Shown: piece after piece, positions 37,688-47,400 of the stretch
Layout: each line of letters starts with the position of its first letter
Numbering within the stretch: the first letter of the stretch is position 1
Source: Burkholderia sp. L27(2015)
GTDB lineage: Bacteria > Pseudomonadota > Gammaproteobacteria > Burkholderiales > Burkholderiaceae
Direction of reading: 5' to 3'
DNA: 64,000 bases
Assembly (NCBI RefSeq): GCF_009765705.1
Contig: NZ_LMUX01000021.1
Span: forward strand, 521,451 to 585,450
Translations under genes and position numbers: made by a program
The notes under the pieces: generated by a model
What the model saw: only the letters and a program-made list of their open reading frames with translations
Databases searched by the model: none
What the model was told of the DNA's origin: nothing

Positions 37688-38896
37688 ATGAATAACCGTT
37701 GGCTGGCTCTGCTCATCATTTTCTTTTCGTTCCTCCAGTTCACGCTGAACTGGTTCAACATCGTCCCGGCGTTCGGCGCCATTGTTGCGGACATGCATCT
37801 GGCGCTCCCGCAGTTGGGCCTCATCGTGGGAACGTTTATCGCGGGCTATGGCATCGCTCATATTCCAGGCGGCATATTGGCTGAAGTGTTCGGCCTGCGT
37901 TTCGCCCTCCTTCTGGGTGTTGCCGTCGAAACGCTGGGCACGCTGATTTCCGCGCGCGCGCCCGGCCTGGACATCTTGCTGATCGGACGCTTTCTGTGTG
38001 GGGTCGGTGGGTCGATATACCTCGGCAGCGCGATCGGTTTGACGACCGCATGGTTTCGAGATCATGAGCTGGCGACCGCCAATGGCGCGATCACGGGCGT
38101 TGCCTTCACCGCGGGTGCGGCGCTGGGACTCTATCTCTGGGATGGGATCGTGGCCGCGTCCGGATGGCGCCATGCGCTGATGCTAGGCGCAGTCGTTGGC
38201 GCAGTGACATTCGTCGCGTTGCTATTTCTGTTCCCGACTCCGCCGCACGCCCGTGCAAGACATTTGGGCGGCAGCCATTTGAGCAAGGGCATGTTTCGAC
38301 GGACGTTCTACAACCGCGACCTCTGGCTGATGGGCGCGTCCCTGCTCGCAGGCTACGGCAGCTACTTTACTGCGGTCGAACTTCTGCCGGCGTACGCGAT
38401 ATCGCACTTGCATGCGAGCGCTCACGCCGCGAACAAGCTCAGCACGATCTTGCTGCTAAGCGGTTTCATCGGCGGGGCGATCGGTGGCTGGTGCGCGGAC
38501 CGGCTGTTTGGTCTTGTGCCCACCATCATCGGCGCATGTTGTATTCAGGCTGTGGCAACCGCCCTCATTCCCCTGCTCGATATAGGGGGCGTGCAAATTG
38601 CCGCCGCCGTGATCGGGGCGTTTGGAACTCTCAGCTTTGTCGTGTGGATTGCCGTGCCCGGCGCGTATCGCGACAGGATCCCGCTTGCAGACGTGCCCAC
38701 CGCAAGCGGATTGATGCTGACGATCGCCGCGGTTGGCGGCGTGGTCGTGCCCGCGTTCTACGGCAAGGTCGCGTTGTTCTATAGCCCATCGAGCGCCTGG
38801 ATCGCGCTAGGCGGCATAGCACTTTTGCTGCCCTTCATCGGACTGCTGGCCCGTCAACCGATTGTGAAAACTGGCATCGAGCCGAAGCGGGCATGA
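37688..38896 (+). CDS. MFS transporter
   Basis: 402 residues, 12 predicted helices, starting MNNRWLALLIIFFSFLQF. Features are FGLRFALLLGV, IGRFLCGVGGSIYLGSAIGLTTAWF and the second-half GAIGGWCADRLFGLVPT, resembling the NarK/CynX or oxalate/formate antiporter groups. AGAGG precedes the ATG. It is first in the module with cyclase and FAH genes and is probably the uptake carrier of their substrate. Confidence 0.83.
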   Translation: MNNRWLALLIIFFSFLQFTLNWFNIVPAFGAIVADMHLALPQLGLIVGTFIAGYGIAHIPGGILAEVFGLRFALLLGVAVETLGTLISARAPGLDILLIGRFLCGVGGSIYLGSAIGLTTAWFRDHELATANGAITGVAFTAGAALGLYLWDGIVAASGWRHALMLGAVVGAVTFVALLFLFPTPPHARARHLGGSHLSKGMFRRTFYNRDLWLMGASLLAGYGSYFTAVELLPAYAISHLHASAHAANKLSTILLLSGFIGGAIGGWCADRLFGLVPTIIGACCIQAVATALIPLLDIGGVQIAAAVIGAFGTLSFVVWIAVPGAYRDRIPLADVPTASGLMLTIAAVGGVVVPAFYGKVALFYSPSSAWIALGGIALLLPFIGLLARQPIVKTGIEPKRA

Positions 38897-38987
38897 CCGC
38901 CATCGCCTGAAATGTCATCGCGATGCAAGCATCGCGGGTGCCTCATCAAGTCACTGCTATCGAGCCATTGTCATACGGAGAAAGAAA

Positions 38988-39770
38988 TTGCCACGACTAA
39001 TCGATATTTCCATCGCGATCGACAACGACACGATTGCGGATCCTGCGACGCTACGCCCTTCGATTGTGTACACCGCCCATGCGGCGTCGGGACCTGCCCT
39101 GGTTGCATCATTTCCCGGGATGACCGTCGACCGGTTGCCCGAGGGAATGGGCTGGGCTGTCGAAACGGTCAGGCTGTCGACCCACAACGGCACGCACGTC
39201 GATGCACCGTGGCACTACCACCCAACTATGGATGGCGGCGCTCGCGCCATGACAATCGACGAGGTGCCACTCGACTGGTTCATGCAACCGGGGGTCAAAC
39301 TCGACTTCCGCCATTTGCCGGACGGCCATGTCGTGACGCCCGATGAAATCGACAGTGAACTCACGCGGATCGACCACACGTTGAGGCCCCTTGAAATTGT
39401 GGTGATCAACACACGCGCTGGTCAGCGATATGGTCAGGATGACTATGTTTCAAGCGGCTGCGGGATGGGACGTGCGGCGACGCTGCATCTGGCATCGAAA
39501 GGCGTGCGCGTTGTCGGAACCGATGGTTGGAGCTGGGACGCGCCTTTTGTGCACACGGCGAAGCGCTTTGCCGAGACTCGCGATGCCAACCTCATTTGGG
39601 AAGGTCACAAGGCGGGACGCGAGGTTGGTTACTGCCAGATCGAAAAGCTACACAACCTCGAGAGTCTGCCGGCTAAGGGTTTCACTATCATCTGTTTCCC
39701 GACGAAAATTCACGCCGCAAGTGCCGGCTGGACCCGAGCGGTAGCGGTTCTTCCTGACCAGAAAATATAA
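38988..39770 (+). CDS. Cyclase-family metal hydrolase (isatin hydrolase/kynurenine formamidase-like)
   Basis: 260 residues. The metal-binding motif H66-N-G-T-H70-V-D72-A-P-W-H76 is intact, as in KynB and isatin hydrolase, which bind Mn2+ or Zn2+ and hydrolyse amide or lactam bonds. Also seen are TDGWSWDAPFVHTAKR and WEGHKAG in the second half. The start is TTG at 38988 with GGAG 7 bases upstream; no ATG fits. The stop TAA overlaps the next start as TAATG, so it is translationally coupled to the FAH gene. Substrate unknown. Confidence 0.82.
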   Translation: MPRLIDISIAIDNDTIADPATLRPSIVYTAHAASGPALVASFPGMTVDRLPEGMGWAVETVRLSTHNGTHVDAPWHYHPTMDGGARAMTIDEVPLDWFMQPGVKLDFRHLPDGHVVTPDEIDSELTRIDHTLRPLEIVVINTRAGQRYGQDDYVSSGCGMGRAATLHLASKGVRVVGTDGWSWDAPFVHTAKRFAETRDANLIWEGHKAGREVGYCQIEKLHNLESLPAKGFTIICFPTKIHAASAGWTRAVAVLPDQKI

Positions 39771-41083
39771 TGTCCAACGCTATTGATTCAACTCATTCCA
39801 TGGACCTTGAAAGCTGGGTGACAAGTGCCAACGGTCACCCAGATTTTCCGGTGCAGAATCTTCCGCTCGGCATTTTCTTGCCTCGCCGCGGAGCGGCGCG
39901 GGCCGGAGTCGCGATCGGTGACAAAATCCTGGATCTGAGGGTCCTGTATGAAATGGCGTCTCCCGATGCAAGGACAATCCTCGCGCCCCTCGCCTACGCT
40001 GGGAATCTCAATCGCTTTCTTGCACTCGGAGCGCCGGCTCGGCGCCAGCTGCGCCATTTTCTCTCCACCTTCCTCACCGACTCGACAGCGCAAATCCTGA
40101 AGCTGGAAGGCGCGAAATCGCTGCTCCTGCATGAGTTATCCGAATGCAGGCTTGAACTGCCTGTACGGGTCGGCAACTACACCGATTTCTTCGCCGGGGT
40201 GCATCACGCAACGTATGCCGCACGTCGCCGCCAAATTCCGGGCAATAGGTTCCCGAACTATGCACACGTGCCGATTGCGTATCACGGTCGGGCTTCCTCG
40301 GTTCGCGCGTCGGGCCTTGAGATTGCGCGTCCGGTCGGACAGTTTCGCTTGAAAGACGACTCGGCCCCGATAGTCGCACCATCGAGAAAGCTCGACTTCG
40401 AACTCGAGTTGGGGATATGGGTTGGGGCGGGTAACGCTCTGGGTGCGCCGATCCCTATTGATAACGCGCTCGATCATATAGGCGGCTACTGTCTTCTGAA
40501 CGATTTGTCAGCACGTGATATCCAGGCCTGGGAATCGCAGCCCTTGGGTCCCTTCCTCGCGAAGAATTTTGGATCGGTTGTCTCGCCCTGGATCATCACG
40601 CCCGAGGCATTGGCACCATTCCGCACGAGCCGGCCTGTGCGCACCGCTGGCGAGCCCGCACTTCTCGGTTACCTTGATGGTCGTGAAGATGCCGAAAGCG
40701 GCGCCGTTTCTGTCGACCTGGAAGTCTTGATCTCTTCCAGGCGCATGCGCGACGCACGCCTCTCGCCCAAGCGTATCTCGACGACGTCGACCCGCGAACT
40801 TTACTGGACCGCTTCGCAGATGGTTACGCACCACACGATGGGGGGCTGCGATCTGCGCCCGGGCGACCTCATTGGCAGCGGCACGATTTCCGGTGCCGAA
40901 CCCGGTTCCGCGGGCAGCCTTTTGGAATTGACAGACGACGGGAAGACCCCGCTCTCATTCGCCACGGACGAAACACGAAGTTATCTTGAGGATGGAGATG
41001 AGATCCAGTTGCACGGCAAATGCAGCAGGCCCGGATTTGCCTCTATTGGTTTCGGCGTATGCAAGTTCCGTGTGTCAATGTGA
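39770..41083 (+). CDS. Fumarylacetoacetase (FAH) homologue
   Basis: 437 residues, the length of true fumarylacetoacetases. N-terminal SH3-like domain to about residue 120, then the FAH domain: NYTDFFAGVHHATYAA, the Glu pair in DFELELGIWVG, LLNDLSARDIQAWE, QPLGPFLAKNFGSVVSPW and THHTMGGCDLRPGDLIGSGTISG. FAH hydrolyses a C-C bond in fumarylacetoacetate, the end of tyrosine/homogentisate breakdown. There is no homogentisate dioxygenase gene beside it; coupling to a cyclase-family gene suggests a related 1,3-dicarbonyl acid as substrate. Confidence 0.85.
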   Translation: MSNAIDSTHSMDLESWVTSANGHPDFPVQNLPLGIFLPRRGAARAGVAIGDKILDLRVLYEMASPDARTILAPLAYAGNLNRFLALGAPARRQLRHFLSTFLTDSTAQILKLEGAKSLLLHELSECRLELPVRVGNYTDFFAGVHHATYAARRRQIPGNRFPNYAHVPIAYHGRASSVRASGLEIARPVGQFRLKDDSAPIVAPSRKLDFELELGIWVGAGNALGAPIPIDNALDHIGGYCLLNDLSARDIQAWESQPLGPFLAKNFGSVVSPWIITPEALAPFRTSRPVRTAGEPALLGYLDGREDAESGAVSVDLEVLISSRRMRDARLSPKRISTTSTRELYWTASQMVTHHTMGGCDLRPGDLIGSGTISGAEPGSAGSLLELTDDGKTPLSFATDETRSYLEDGDEIQLHGKCSRPGFASIGFGVCKFRVSM

Positions 41084-41237
41084 AGTGGCCTGCCAAGGAT
41101 TACTCTTTTAAAGGTTGAATGATGTGAGGTTTTCTGCCCCGGGACAACGTCTCCCACTAACTGACGTTTGTGCTAATGCATCTCCAAACTAAACCGGGCC
41201 GCGGCCCCACTATCGGTCTCCGAAAAAGGAACGCTCT

Positions 41238-42701
41238 ATGTTGCTACTCACCAAACTCATGCAACGCGCCGTGTGCGCGTTTGCAACATCGGTACTCACT
41301 CTCGCTTGCGCCGGTGCGCAGGCGGCTGATGTCTCGTACCACTACGCCAACGTTGACGGTATCAAGGTTTTCTACCGGGAAGCGGGAGAAAAGTCCAAGC
41401 CGACGCTGCTTTTGCTGCACGGCTTTCCCTCCTCCTCGCACGAGTTCCGTGATTTGATTCCGTTGCTGTCCGACAATTTCCATGTGGTGGCGCCCGATTA
41501 CCCGGGCATGGGTTATAGCGATGCGCCACCGGCCGACAAGTTCACGCCCACCTTCGATAACGAGACCGCCGTTATCGAAAAATTCGTCCAGAATTTTGGA
41601 GATCCCCATCTCATCGTGTACATGACCGACTTTGGCGGTCCGGTTGGCATGCGCATGGCGGTGGATCATCCGGACTGGATATCCGGTCTTGTTTTTCAGA
41701 ATGCGATTGTGTCCGAAGCGGGCGTTGATCCCGCGCGGCGCGCGCGCGACGCAGCCATCTCAGGCGCGATCACACCGGAGAAGCACGCCTTGGCGGAAAG
41801 CCATGTGTCGCTTGCGACTGCGTTGTTGCTCTATCAGCATGGCGCTCGCAATCCGACAGCGCTCAATCCCGACGCTTGGACGAACGATGCGGTGGCGCTG
41901 GCAAACCCCGACAGCCGCCGCATCATGACGGACCTGCAACTGAACATTCCGAGCAATGTTGCATTGTTCCCGGTGTGGCAGGCCTACCTGCACACGTACC
42001 AGCCGCGCGCGCTGGTTGTGTGGGGCAAGAATGACCCGATCTTTTTGCCGGCGGGAGCCGAAGCCGTCAAGCAGGAAGTGCCCGACGCATCGGTTCACTA
42101 CTACGACACCGGCCACTTCGCGCTCGAGGAGGACCACGTCGATATCGCCCGGCAGATCAACCAGTTCTTCGCACCCACGCATGTGCGAGGTCAGATCGAA
42201 TCAGTCGACGGCCATGAGCTCACCGTGTTGACGCGTGAGGGCACGCACATGAAGCTCACGCTTGAGGACCGGACGCGGTACGCCGCAGTCAAGCCCTTTG
42301 CTGCCGACACGATTAAACCGGGCGCGTATGTCGGTGCGGCCGGAATGCCCACGGCAAGTGGCATTGAGGCTACCGAGGTCATGGTGTACCGGGAAGAGCG
42401 ACGCGGAACCGGCGAAGGACATTACGCCTGGGACTTGGCCCCAGGAAGCACCATGACGGGCGCAACGGTAACGTCTATCGTGGACAAACAGGGCGCCCGC
42501 GATCTCAACCTGAGTTATGGCGACAAGACGCTCACAATCTCAGTTCCGGCATCCGCACCGGTGGTGACCTTCGCGCCGGCGGCCTTTGACGATCTCAAAC
42601 CAGGCGCAGCCGTGTTTGTCCTGGCTGTGCCTGGCGATCACGGGCGAGTCGATGCCGCTAGCGTGCTTGTCGAGAAGAACGGCGTCAAGCCGCCTCTATA
42701 A
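41238..42701 (+). CDS. Exported alpha/beta hydrolase with extra C-terminal domain
   Basis: 487 residues. A signal peptide (MLLLTKLMQRAVCAF..., cleavage near AGAQA-A30) is followed by an epoxide hydrolase/haloalkane dehalogenase-type alpha/beta hydrolase: LLLHGFPSSSHEFR, nucleophile Asp131 in YMTDFGGPVG, D266 in VVWGKNDPIF and His293 in DTGHFALEED. Residues about 315-487 form an unexpected beta-rich tail, VRGQIESVDGHELTVLTREG and GATVTSIVDKQG, resembling DUF5666-like repeats. The start has AAGGAA upstream. Presumably periplasmic. It follows the FAH gene by 155 bases on the same strand but may have its own promoter. Confidence 0.8.
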   Translation: MLLLTKLMQRAVCAFATSVLTLACAGAQAADVSYHYANVDGIKVFYREAGEKSKPTLLLLHGFPSSSHEFRDLIPLLSDNFHVVAPDYPGMGYSDAPPADKFTPTFDNETAVIEKFVQNFGDPHLIVYMTDFGGPVGMRMAVDHPDWISGLVFQNAIVSEAGVDPARRARDAAISGAITPEKHALAESHVSLATALLLYQHGARNPTALNPDAWTNDAVALANPDSRRIMTDLQLNIPSNVALFPVWQAYLHTYQPRALVVWGKNDPIFLPAGAEAVKQEVPDASVHYYDTGHFALEEDHVDIARQINQFFAPTHVRGQIESVDGHELTVLTREGTHMKLTLEDRTRYAAVKPFAADTIKPGAYVGAAGMPTASGIEATEVMVYREERRGTGEGHYAWDLAPGSTMTGATVTSIVDKQGARDLNLSYGDKTLTISVPASAPVVTFAPAAFDDLKPGAAVFVLAVPGDHGRVDAASVLVEKNGVKPPL

Positions 42702-42807
42702 GTTACGGGGAGCGCCCTGACCCGGGGCGATTCAGACTACGGAAGACCGCCTTAACGAGAGATATGAACTTCAGTCGCTCTTCCGCTCGATTTTCGATTT
42801 TCACCGA

Positions 42808-44142
42808 TCACGCATTCTCTAGGTTTTTCGGCAGAAGAAACACAAGCAATGCGCCAACCATCAAACTGATAGCAATTCCGTATAAACCGGAAAGTGAATT
42901 TTTCGTGGCCATACTGACAACGCCGAATGCGTACTGGCTGGCATAAGCCGCCAAACTGGCAGCGGCATTGAGCACCCCGATTCCGACGACTGCGGCACCA
43001 CTCTTGAGATAAGTCGTTGCGTAAGCCCAGAACACACTGACACACGACATGATCCCCGTGTAGGCCAACGTAAGACCAAACATCGCCAGATAGACATTTC
43101 CGGTATTGCGGCAGGCAACAAATAGGCCGATAGCGCCCAAAGATGCCGCTATCGCGTAGTGCCACCTGCGCTCCTTGAACCGATCGGAAAGATATCCCCA
43201 GACAACCATCCCTATGCTCGCAGAGAGATACGGGATAGCGGTAATAACACCATTGCTGCCCAAATTGACGACCCCGAGGTCATGAACTATCTGAGGTAAC
43301 CAAAACGCAAATCCCGCGATAGCGACCCCGCCAATGATCTCGATCGTAGCGAGAACAATGAATGTTTTGGAGGTGAGCGCGTCCTTTATATTGATACGAC
43401 GCTTACTTACGTTTTTATTGTTGGCGTCAGCCGCCAACGCTGCGGCAATGACCTTCTTCTCGTCTTCTGCGAGCCAATTTGCCGTATTGGGAGCGTTTTC
43501 GACAAGGAAGTATGCGAACACACCGACAATGACCGACGGAATACCCTCGATCAGAAACATCCATTGCCACCCGTAGAGTCCCCCAACGTTGCGCATGCTT
43601 TCGAGCAGATACCCCGATACTGGCGCACACAGGACACCAGCGACCGGAACGGCCGCCAAGAATATGGCAACCATTTTCGCGCGACGGTTTTCCGGGAACC
43701 AGTAAGTCAGATATAGATACACTCCAGGAGCCAGCCCCCCTTCAGCAAGACCTAGAGAAAATCTGAGAATATAGAATTGCATAGGCGTACTGATAAACAT
43801 CATCAGCGATGAGACTATTCCCCAAGTCACCATAATTCTCGAGATAGTGGCTCGCGCACCAATTTTTGCGAGAAGCATGTTGCTTGGGATTCCTGACACG
43901 AGATATCCCATAAAGAATATCCCTGCTCCCATGCCATAGGTCGCGTCCGTAAGCCCAAGCGTCTCCGAAAATTGGAGTTTCGCATATCCGATATTAACTC
44001 TGTCCATATAGGACAGAACAAATACTAGGAACAGGATAGGCATGATCCGCCACGCGACTCTTTTGAATATTCTTTCTGAATCGCGAGCGTCACTGGACGC
44101 AACTTCTCCAATGACAGCCTGTTGCGAGTTTCCATTTAACAC
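42808..44142 (-). CDS. MFS transporter, anion:cation symporter family
   Basis: 444 residues. Clear family features are FKRVAWRIMPILFLVFVLSYMDRVNIGYAKLQ, GIPSNMLLAKIGARATISRIM and GLAEGGLAPGVYLYLTYWFP. These carriers import organic acids such as tartrate, phthalate or galactonate. It lies 36 bases downstream of the porin gene on the same strand, so outer- and inner-membrane uptake are made together. The carrier encoded at 47401-48735 is a close paralogue of the same length. Confidence 0.88.
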   Translation of the reverse strand: MLNGNSQQAVIGEVASSDARDSERIFKRVAWRIMPILFLVFVLSYMDRVNIGYAKLQFSETLGLTDATYGMGAGIFFMGYLVSGIPSNMLLAKIGARATISRIMVTWGIVSSLMMFISTPMQFYILRFSLGLAEGGLAPGVYLYLTYWFPENRRAKMVAIFLAAVPVAGVLCAPVSGYLLESMRNVGGLYGWQWMFLIEGIPSVIVGVFAYFLVENAPNTANWLAEDEKKVIAAALAADANNKNVSKRRINIKDALTSKTFIVLATIEIIGGVAIAGFAFWLPQIVHDLGVVNLGSNGVITAIPYLSASIGMVVWGYLSDRFKERRWHYAIAASLGAIGLFVACRNTGNVYLAMFGLTLAYTGIMSCVSVFWAYATTYLKSGAAVVGIGVLNAAASLAAYASQYAFGVVSMATKNSLSGLYGIAISLMVGALLVFLLPKNLENA

Positions 44143-44178
44143 AACATACCTCCATTCGCTGTATTGATGTCTATGCGT

Positions 44179-45489
44179 TCAAAAATGCACATTGAGCCCG
44201 ACACGCACCGCGCTTTGCCTCGAGCTGGAAGAGGGTCCGATAAAATTGTTCGCAGCGACCGCACTTGCACCCGTCGAATCCGTTCCCGAAGCCCTCTGCG
44301 TGGTAGCAACGGCATAGACAAAGGTAGTTTTTGAGAGGAGATACTGCACACCTACTGTCGCATGTTCATATCGTGCAGAACCGGTTCCCTTCGGCGCGGC
44401 GATCGTTGAAACGCTATTTCTCGTCGTAATGTCGTATTCCGCACCTACGCTCAAAGCTGGCGAAATCCAATATCTGGCGTTGAATTCAACATTCTGAAAT
44501 GTCGCAGTACCAACGTACTGAGACGGATTGGGACCGGAATTGATATCTCCAAGACCCTTGAACTGGGTGTTCGCATACAAAACTCCGAGCGTTGCTGGGC
44601 CAACCTTATATGAGGCCCCGCCTGCAATGACCTGATAGGTGTGCGCGGAGGCATATCCGCTATCAACGGGTGAGGAGTAGTAATCACCGGATGTGGTGAT
44701 AGGGGTGTTCACATTGGCCGTACCCGCTGCCAAACCTTGGTTTGGGGTTTGCGCGTTGTTGTAGCTTCCGCCAAGCATGAGTGGCCCATACGTATAGTTA
44801 GCCGCAGCGGACGCTACTTGTCCTTGTGTGAGGTGACCTGCAACTCCCCCAGGCGCGTAGACCGCTTGGAAGTTAATACCCAAGAACGTTGGAGCTATAT
44901 ATTTCAGAGAGCTTGGAACACGGAAAGTATCGTAGAAATTGTCAACATCGCCGGGATGCGATCCGAGAATTCCCGACCATTGGGACGCCGACGAAAAAGG
45001 GATGGCGATGAGCACTACGTCTGAATTGAGTTGCCTTCCGGCAAGAAATGAACCGAAATTTCCCGTGAGTCCAACGTACGCTTGACTCCCGAATAGTCTG
45101 GCCCCTTGCCCCATCACACCCGTCGTTGCGTTGAAGCCATTCTCAAGGCGGAAAACTGCGTTCAGGTTTCCACCGAGATCCTCTTTTCCAAGGAAGCCCC
45201 ATCGATTACCTTGTATTCCGTTATCGCTCACACTGACCGATCGTCCGCCTTTAGCATTCGTGTTAAGCAAAATGCTGTCGTCGAGCGACCCATAGAGAGT
45301 CACGGAGCTCTGCGCCATTGCCCCGCTGGAGATCGCAATCATCGAAAGGCCGGCTAGCCATATCCTGGAGCTGCCGGCAAACCTTTTCTGATTGATACTT
45401 TCCGCGCGACCGGCACGGGAAGTTAGCTGCACTGCTGATACGTATCTAGTCACCTTACTTGCTCCGTTTGAAGTTAAACAAGCGAACAT
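44179..45489 (-). CDS. Gram-negative porin (Burkholderia OmpC-like family)
   Basis: 436 residues from the ATG at 45489. The signal peptide (IWLAGLSMIAISSGAMAQ) is unusually far in, at about residues 43-60; the mature part starts SSVTLYGSLDDSILL. It shows the 16-strand features RWGFLGKEDLGGNLNAVFRLENGF, GLTGNFGSFLAGRQ and the terminal SRQSAVRVGLNVHF. The first 42 residues before the signal are odd; a GTG start at about 45450 would shorten them. It forms an outer-membrane channel, probably for an anionic substrate of the adjacent symporter. Confidence 0.88.
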   Translation of the reverse strand: MFACLTSNGASKVTRYVSAVQLTSRAGRAESINQKRFAGSSRIWLAGLSMIAISSGAMAQSSVTLYGSLDDSILLNTNAKGGRSVSVSDNGIQGNRWGFLGKEDLGGNLNAVFRLENGFNATTGVMGQGARLFGSQAYVGLTGNFGSFLAGRQLNSDVVLIAIPFSSASQWSGILGSHPGDVDNFYDTFRVPSSLKYIAPTFLGINFQAVYAPGGVAGHLTQGQVASAAANYTYGPLMLGGSYNNAQTPNQGLAAGTANVNTPITTSGDYYSSPVDSGYASAHTYQVIAGGASYKVGPATLGVLYANTQFKGLGDINSGPNPSQYVGTATFQNVEFNARYWISPALSVGAEYDITTRNSVSTIAAPKGTGSARYEHATVGVQYLLSKTTFVYAVATTQRASGTDSTGASAVAANNFIGPSSSSRQSAVRVGLNVHF

Positions 45490-45917
45490 TTATTTAATTT
45501 TCATTGACAAAACAACATTGACACTTCGCGAACGCCATTCGCCTGCATCGACGATGCGGCTTCGATGTCGAGGGGGTTCCTCAAGGTCTCGCTTGGCTTG
45601 CTCGTGTATTTCCTAAGGCGTACTAAACCAACATCTGTGCTTGCTATGGGATGGATAATTAATCGCCGTAAAGTTATCCGCTATTCTGTAAGCGCCATCC
45701 TCATTCAATTCATGCCACCGCGTCAGGCACGCTAGGGTTCACCACGAGATGATCCGCACGTTGACAGGGCCGCGCTCATCAAACATGCCGTCAATCACAC
45801 AAACTGACGAGATATAGACAGGTTTGGCGCAACCTCCATAGCGGCTTGTTTATTGGCCACCGACGATTAGTCGCAGACATGCTGTTTTAGTCGACCCTCT
45901 AACCAAAGAGACTGACC
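45490..45917. promoter_or_regulatory. Divergent regulatory region, porin and aldehyde dehydrogenase
   Basis: The 428-base gap has no supported gene. GGATAA and TTATCC form an inverted repeat around 15 bases at 45653-45679, centrally placed between the divergent operons and a candidate operator. The AT-rich stretch next to the porin start may hold its promoter. Confidence 0.4.
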
Positions 45918-47387
45918 ATGCAACTAAATCTGCGACAAACGTATGGCGCTTACATCGACGGGGCGTTCCAACCGGTTTCTTCAGAGACCTTTCCTGCGCT
46001 CAATGCGGCAACCGGGGAGCACCTTGCCGACGTTGCACGATGCTCGGGGCGAGAAGTGGACAAGGCGGTTGAGGCTGCCTTCGTGGCGTTTTCAACCTGG
46101 CGACAGACGACGCCGGAGGAGCGTTCGGCGATGCTGCTCAAGCTGGCCGACCGCATGGAAGCTGACATCGAACGGCTGACTGCGATTGACACCGCTGATG
46201 TTGGACGTGTATTCGGCGAGGTCATGATCGACTACCGCATCGCCATCGAGCAGTACAGGTACTTTGCTGGTGCCATCCTCACACACGAAGGCCTAGGGCG
46301 ACGGATTCCCAACGGCTATCTGATTGGCAAGCGAGAGCCCATAGGCGTGGTCGGCCAGATTATCCCGTGGAATGTACCGGCCATCATGGTCGCCTTGAAG
46401 GTTGCGCCAGCGGTGGCAGCAGGTAACACAGTCGTGTTGAAGCCCGACGAGAACGCCTCGCTTTCGACGCTCGAGTTCGCGAAGATCGCTGGCGATATCT
46501 TCCCGGCAGGTGTCATCAACATTGTGCCCGGACTTGGCGAGGAAGCCGGCGCCGCCTTGACCGCACACTCCAAGGTCAAGAAGCTCGCTTTCACCGGCAG
46601 CTCGGAGGTCGGCAGGATCATCGCACGCGCAGGCGCAAACCGCCTTGTGCCCGTTTCGCTGGAGCTCGGCGGAAAAAGTCCGAACATTGTATTCCCGGAC
46701 ATCACCGATCTGGATGCGGTCGCCGACAATGTGATATTCGCAGGCACCTACTGCAACGGCCAGTCCTGCCTGGCGGGCACCCGCATTTTCGTCCATGACG
46801 ACATCTATCTGCCCTTCATCGACAAGCTCGTATCAGCCGCAAACCGAATCAAGGTCGGCGACCCGATGAAGCAGGACTCGCGGCTGAGCTGCCTGATCTC
46901 GGACCAACAGGGCCGTCGCGTTCAGAACTACATCGAGCTTGCAAAAGGCGAGAAAGCCAATCTGATCGCCGGCGGTCAACGCATCGACGTGGAGGGCTGC
47001 TCGCATGGCTGGTTCTTCGCGCCGACGATCTTTGAAGCGCGCAATGACATGCGGATCGCTCAGGAAGAAGTATTTGGGCCTGTTCTCAGCGTAATTCGCT
47101 GGAACGACTACGAGACGATGATCGCCGAAGCGAACGATGTCCGCTACGGGCTTGCCTCCGGCATCTATACCAAAGACCTCGCGAATGCAATGCACACTGC
47201 AGACCGGCTTGAGGCAGGCAATATCTGGATCAATCACTACTTTAACCTGGCGAGTGGTTCACCTTTCGGAGGTTACAAGGAGAGCGGGATCGGCAGCGAA
47301 CACTGCCATGAAACCCTCAATATGTACTCTCATCTGAAGGCCATCACGATCCAGAATGAAGTGGCAAAGCCCTGGTTCGCAGTTTAA
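45918..47387 (+). CDS. NAD(P)-dependent aldehyde dehydrogenase
   Basis: 489 residues, normal ALDH length. Residues visible: N152 in IIPWNVPA, K175 in VVLKPDENAS, E249 in LELGGKSPN and catalytic C284 in NGQSCLAGTRI. It oxidises an aldehyde to the acid in the cytosol. In sequence it resembles betaine-aldehyde/aromatic-aldehyde dehydrogenases but no residue fixes the substrate. Next gene starts 13 bases later, so they are an operon. The zinc alcohol dehydrogenase at 54002-55129 could make its aldehyde. Confidence 0.9.
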   Translation: MQLNLRQTYGAYIDGAFQPVSSETFPALNAATGEHLADVARCSGREVDKAVEAAFVAFSTWRQTTPEERSAMLLKLADRMEADIERLTAIDTADVGRVFGEVMIDYRIAIEQYRYFAGAILTHEGLGRRIPNGYLIGKREPIGVVGQIIPWNVPAIMVALKVAPAVAAGNTVVLKPDENASLSTLEFAKIAGDIFPAGVINIVPGLGEEAGAALTAHSKVKKLAFTGSSEVGRIIARAGANRLVPVSLELGGKSPNIVFPDITDLDAVADNVIFAGTYCNGQSCLAGTRIFVHDDIYLPFIDKLVSAANRIKVGDPMKQDSRLSCLISDQQGRRVQNYIELAKGEKANLIAGGQRIDVEGCSHGWFFAPTIFEARNDMRIAQEEVFGPVLSVIRWNDYETMIAEANDVRYGLASGIYTKDLANAMHTADRLEAGNIWINHYFNLASGSPFGGYKESGIGSEHCHETLNMYSHLKAITIQNEVAKPWFAV

Positions 47388-47400
47388 TCGGAGATGTGCC

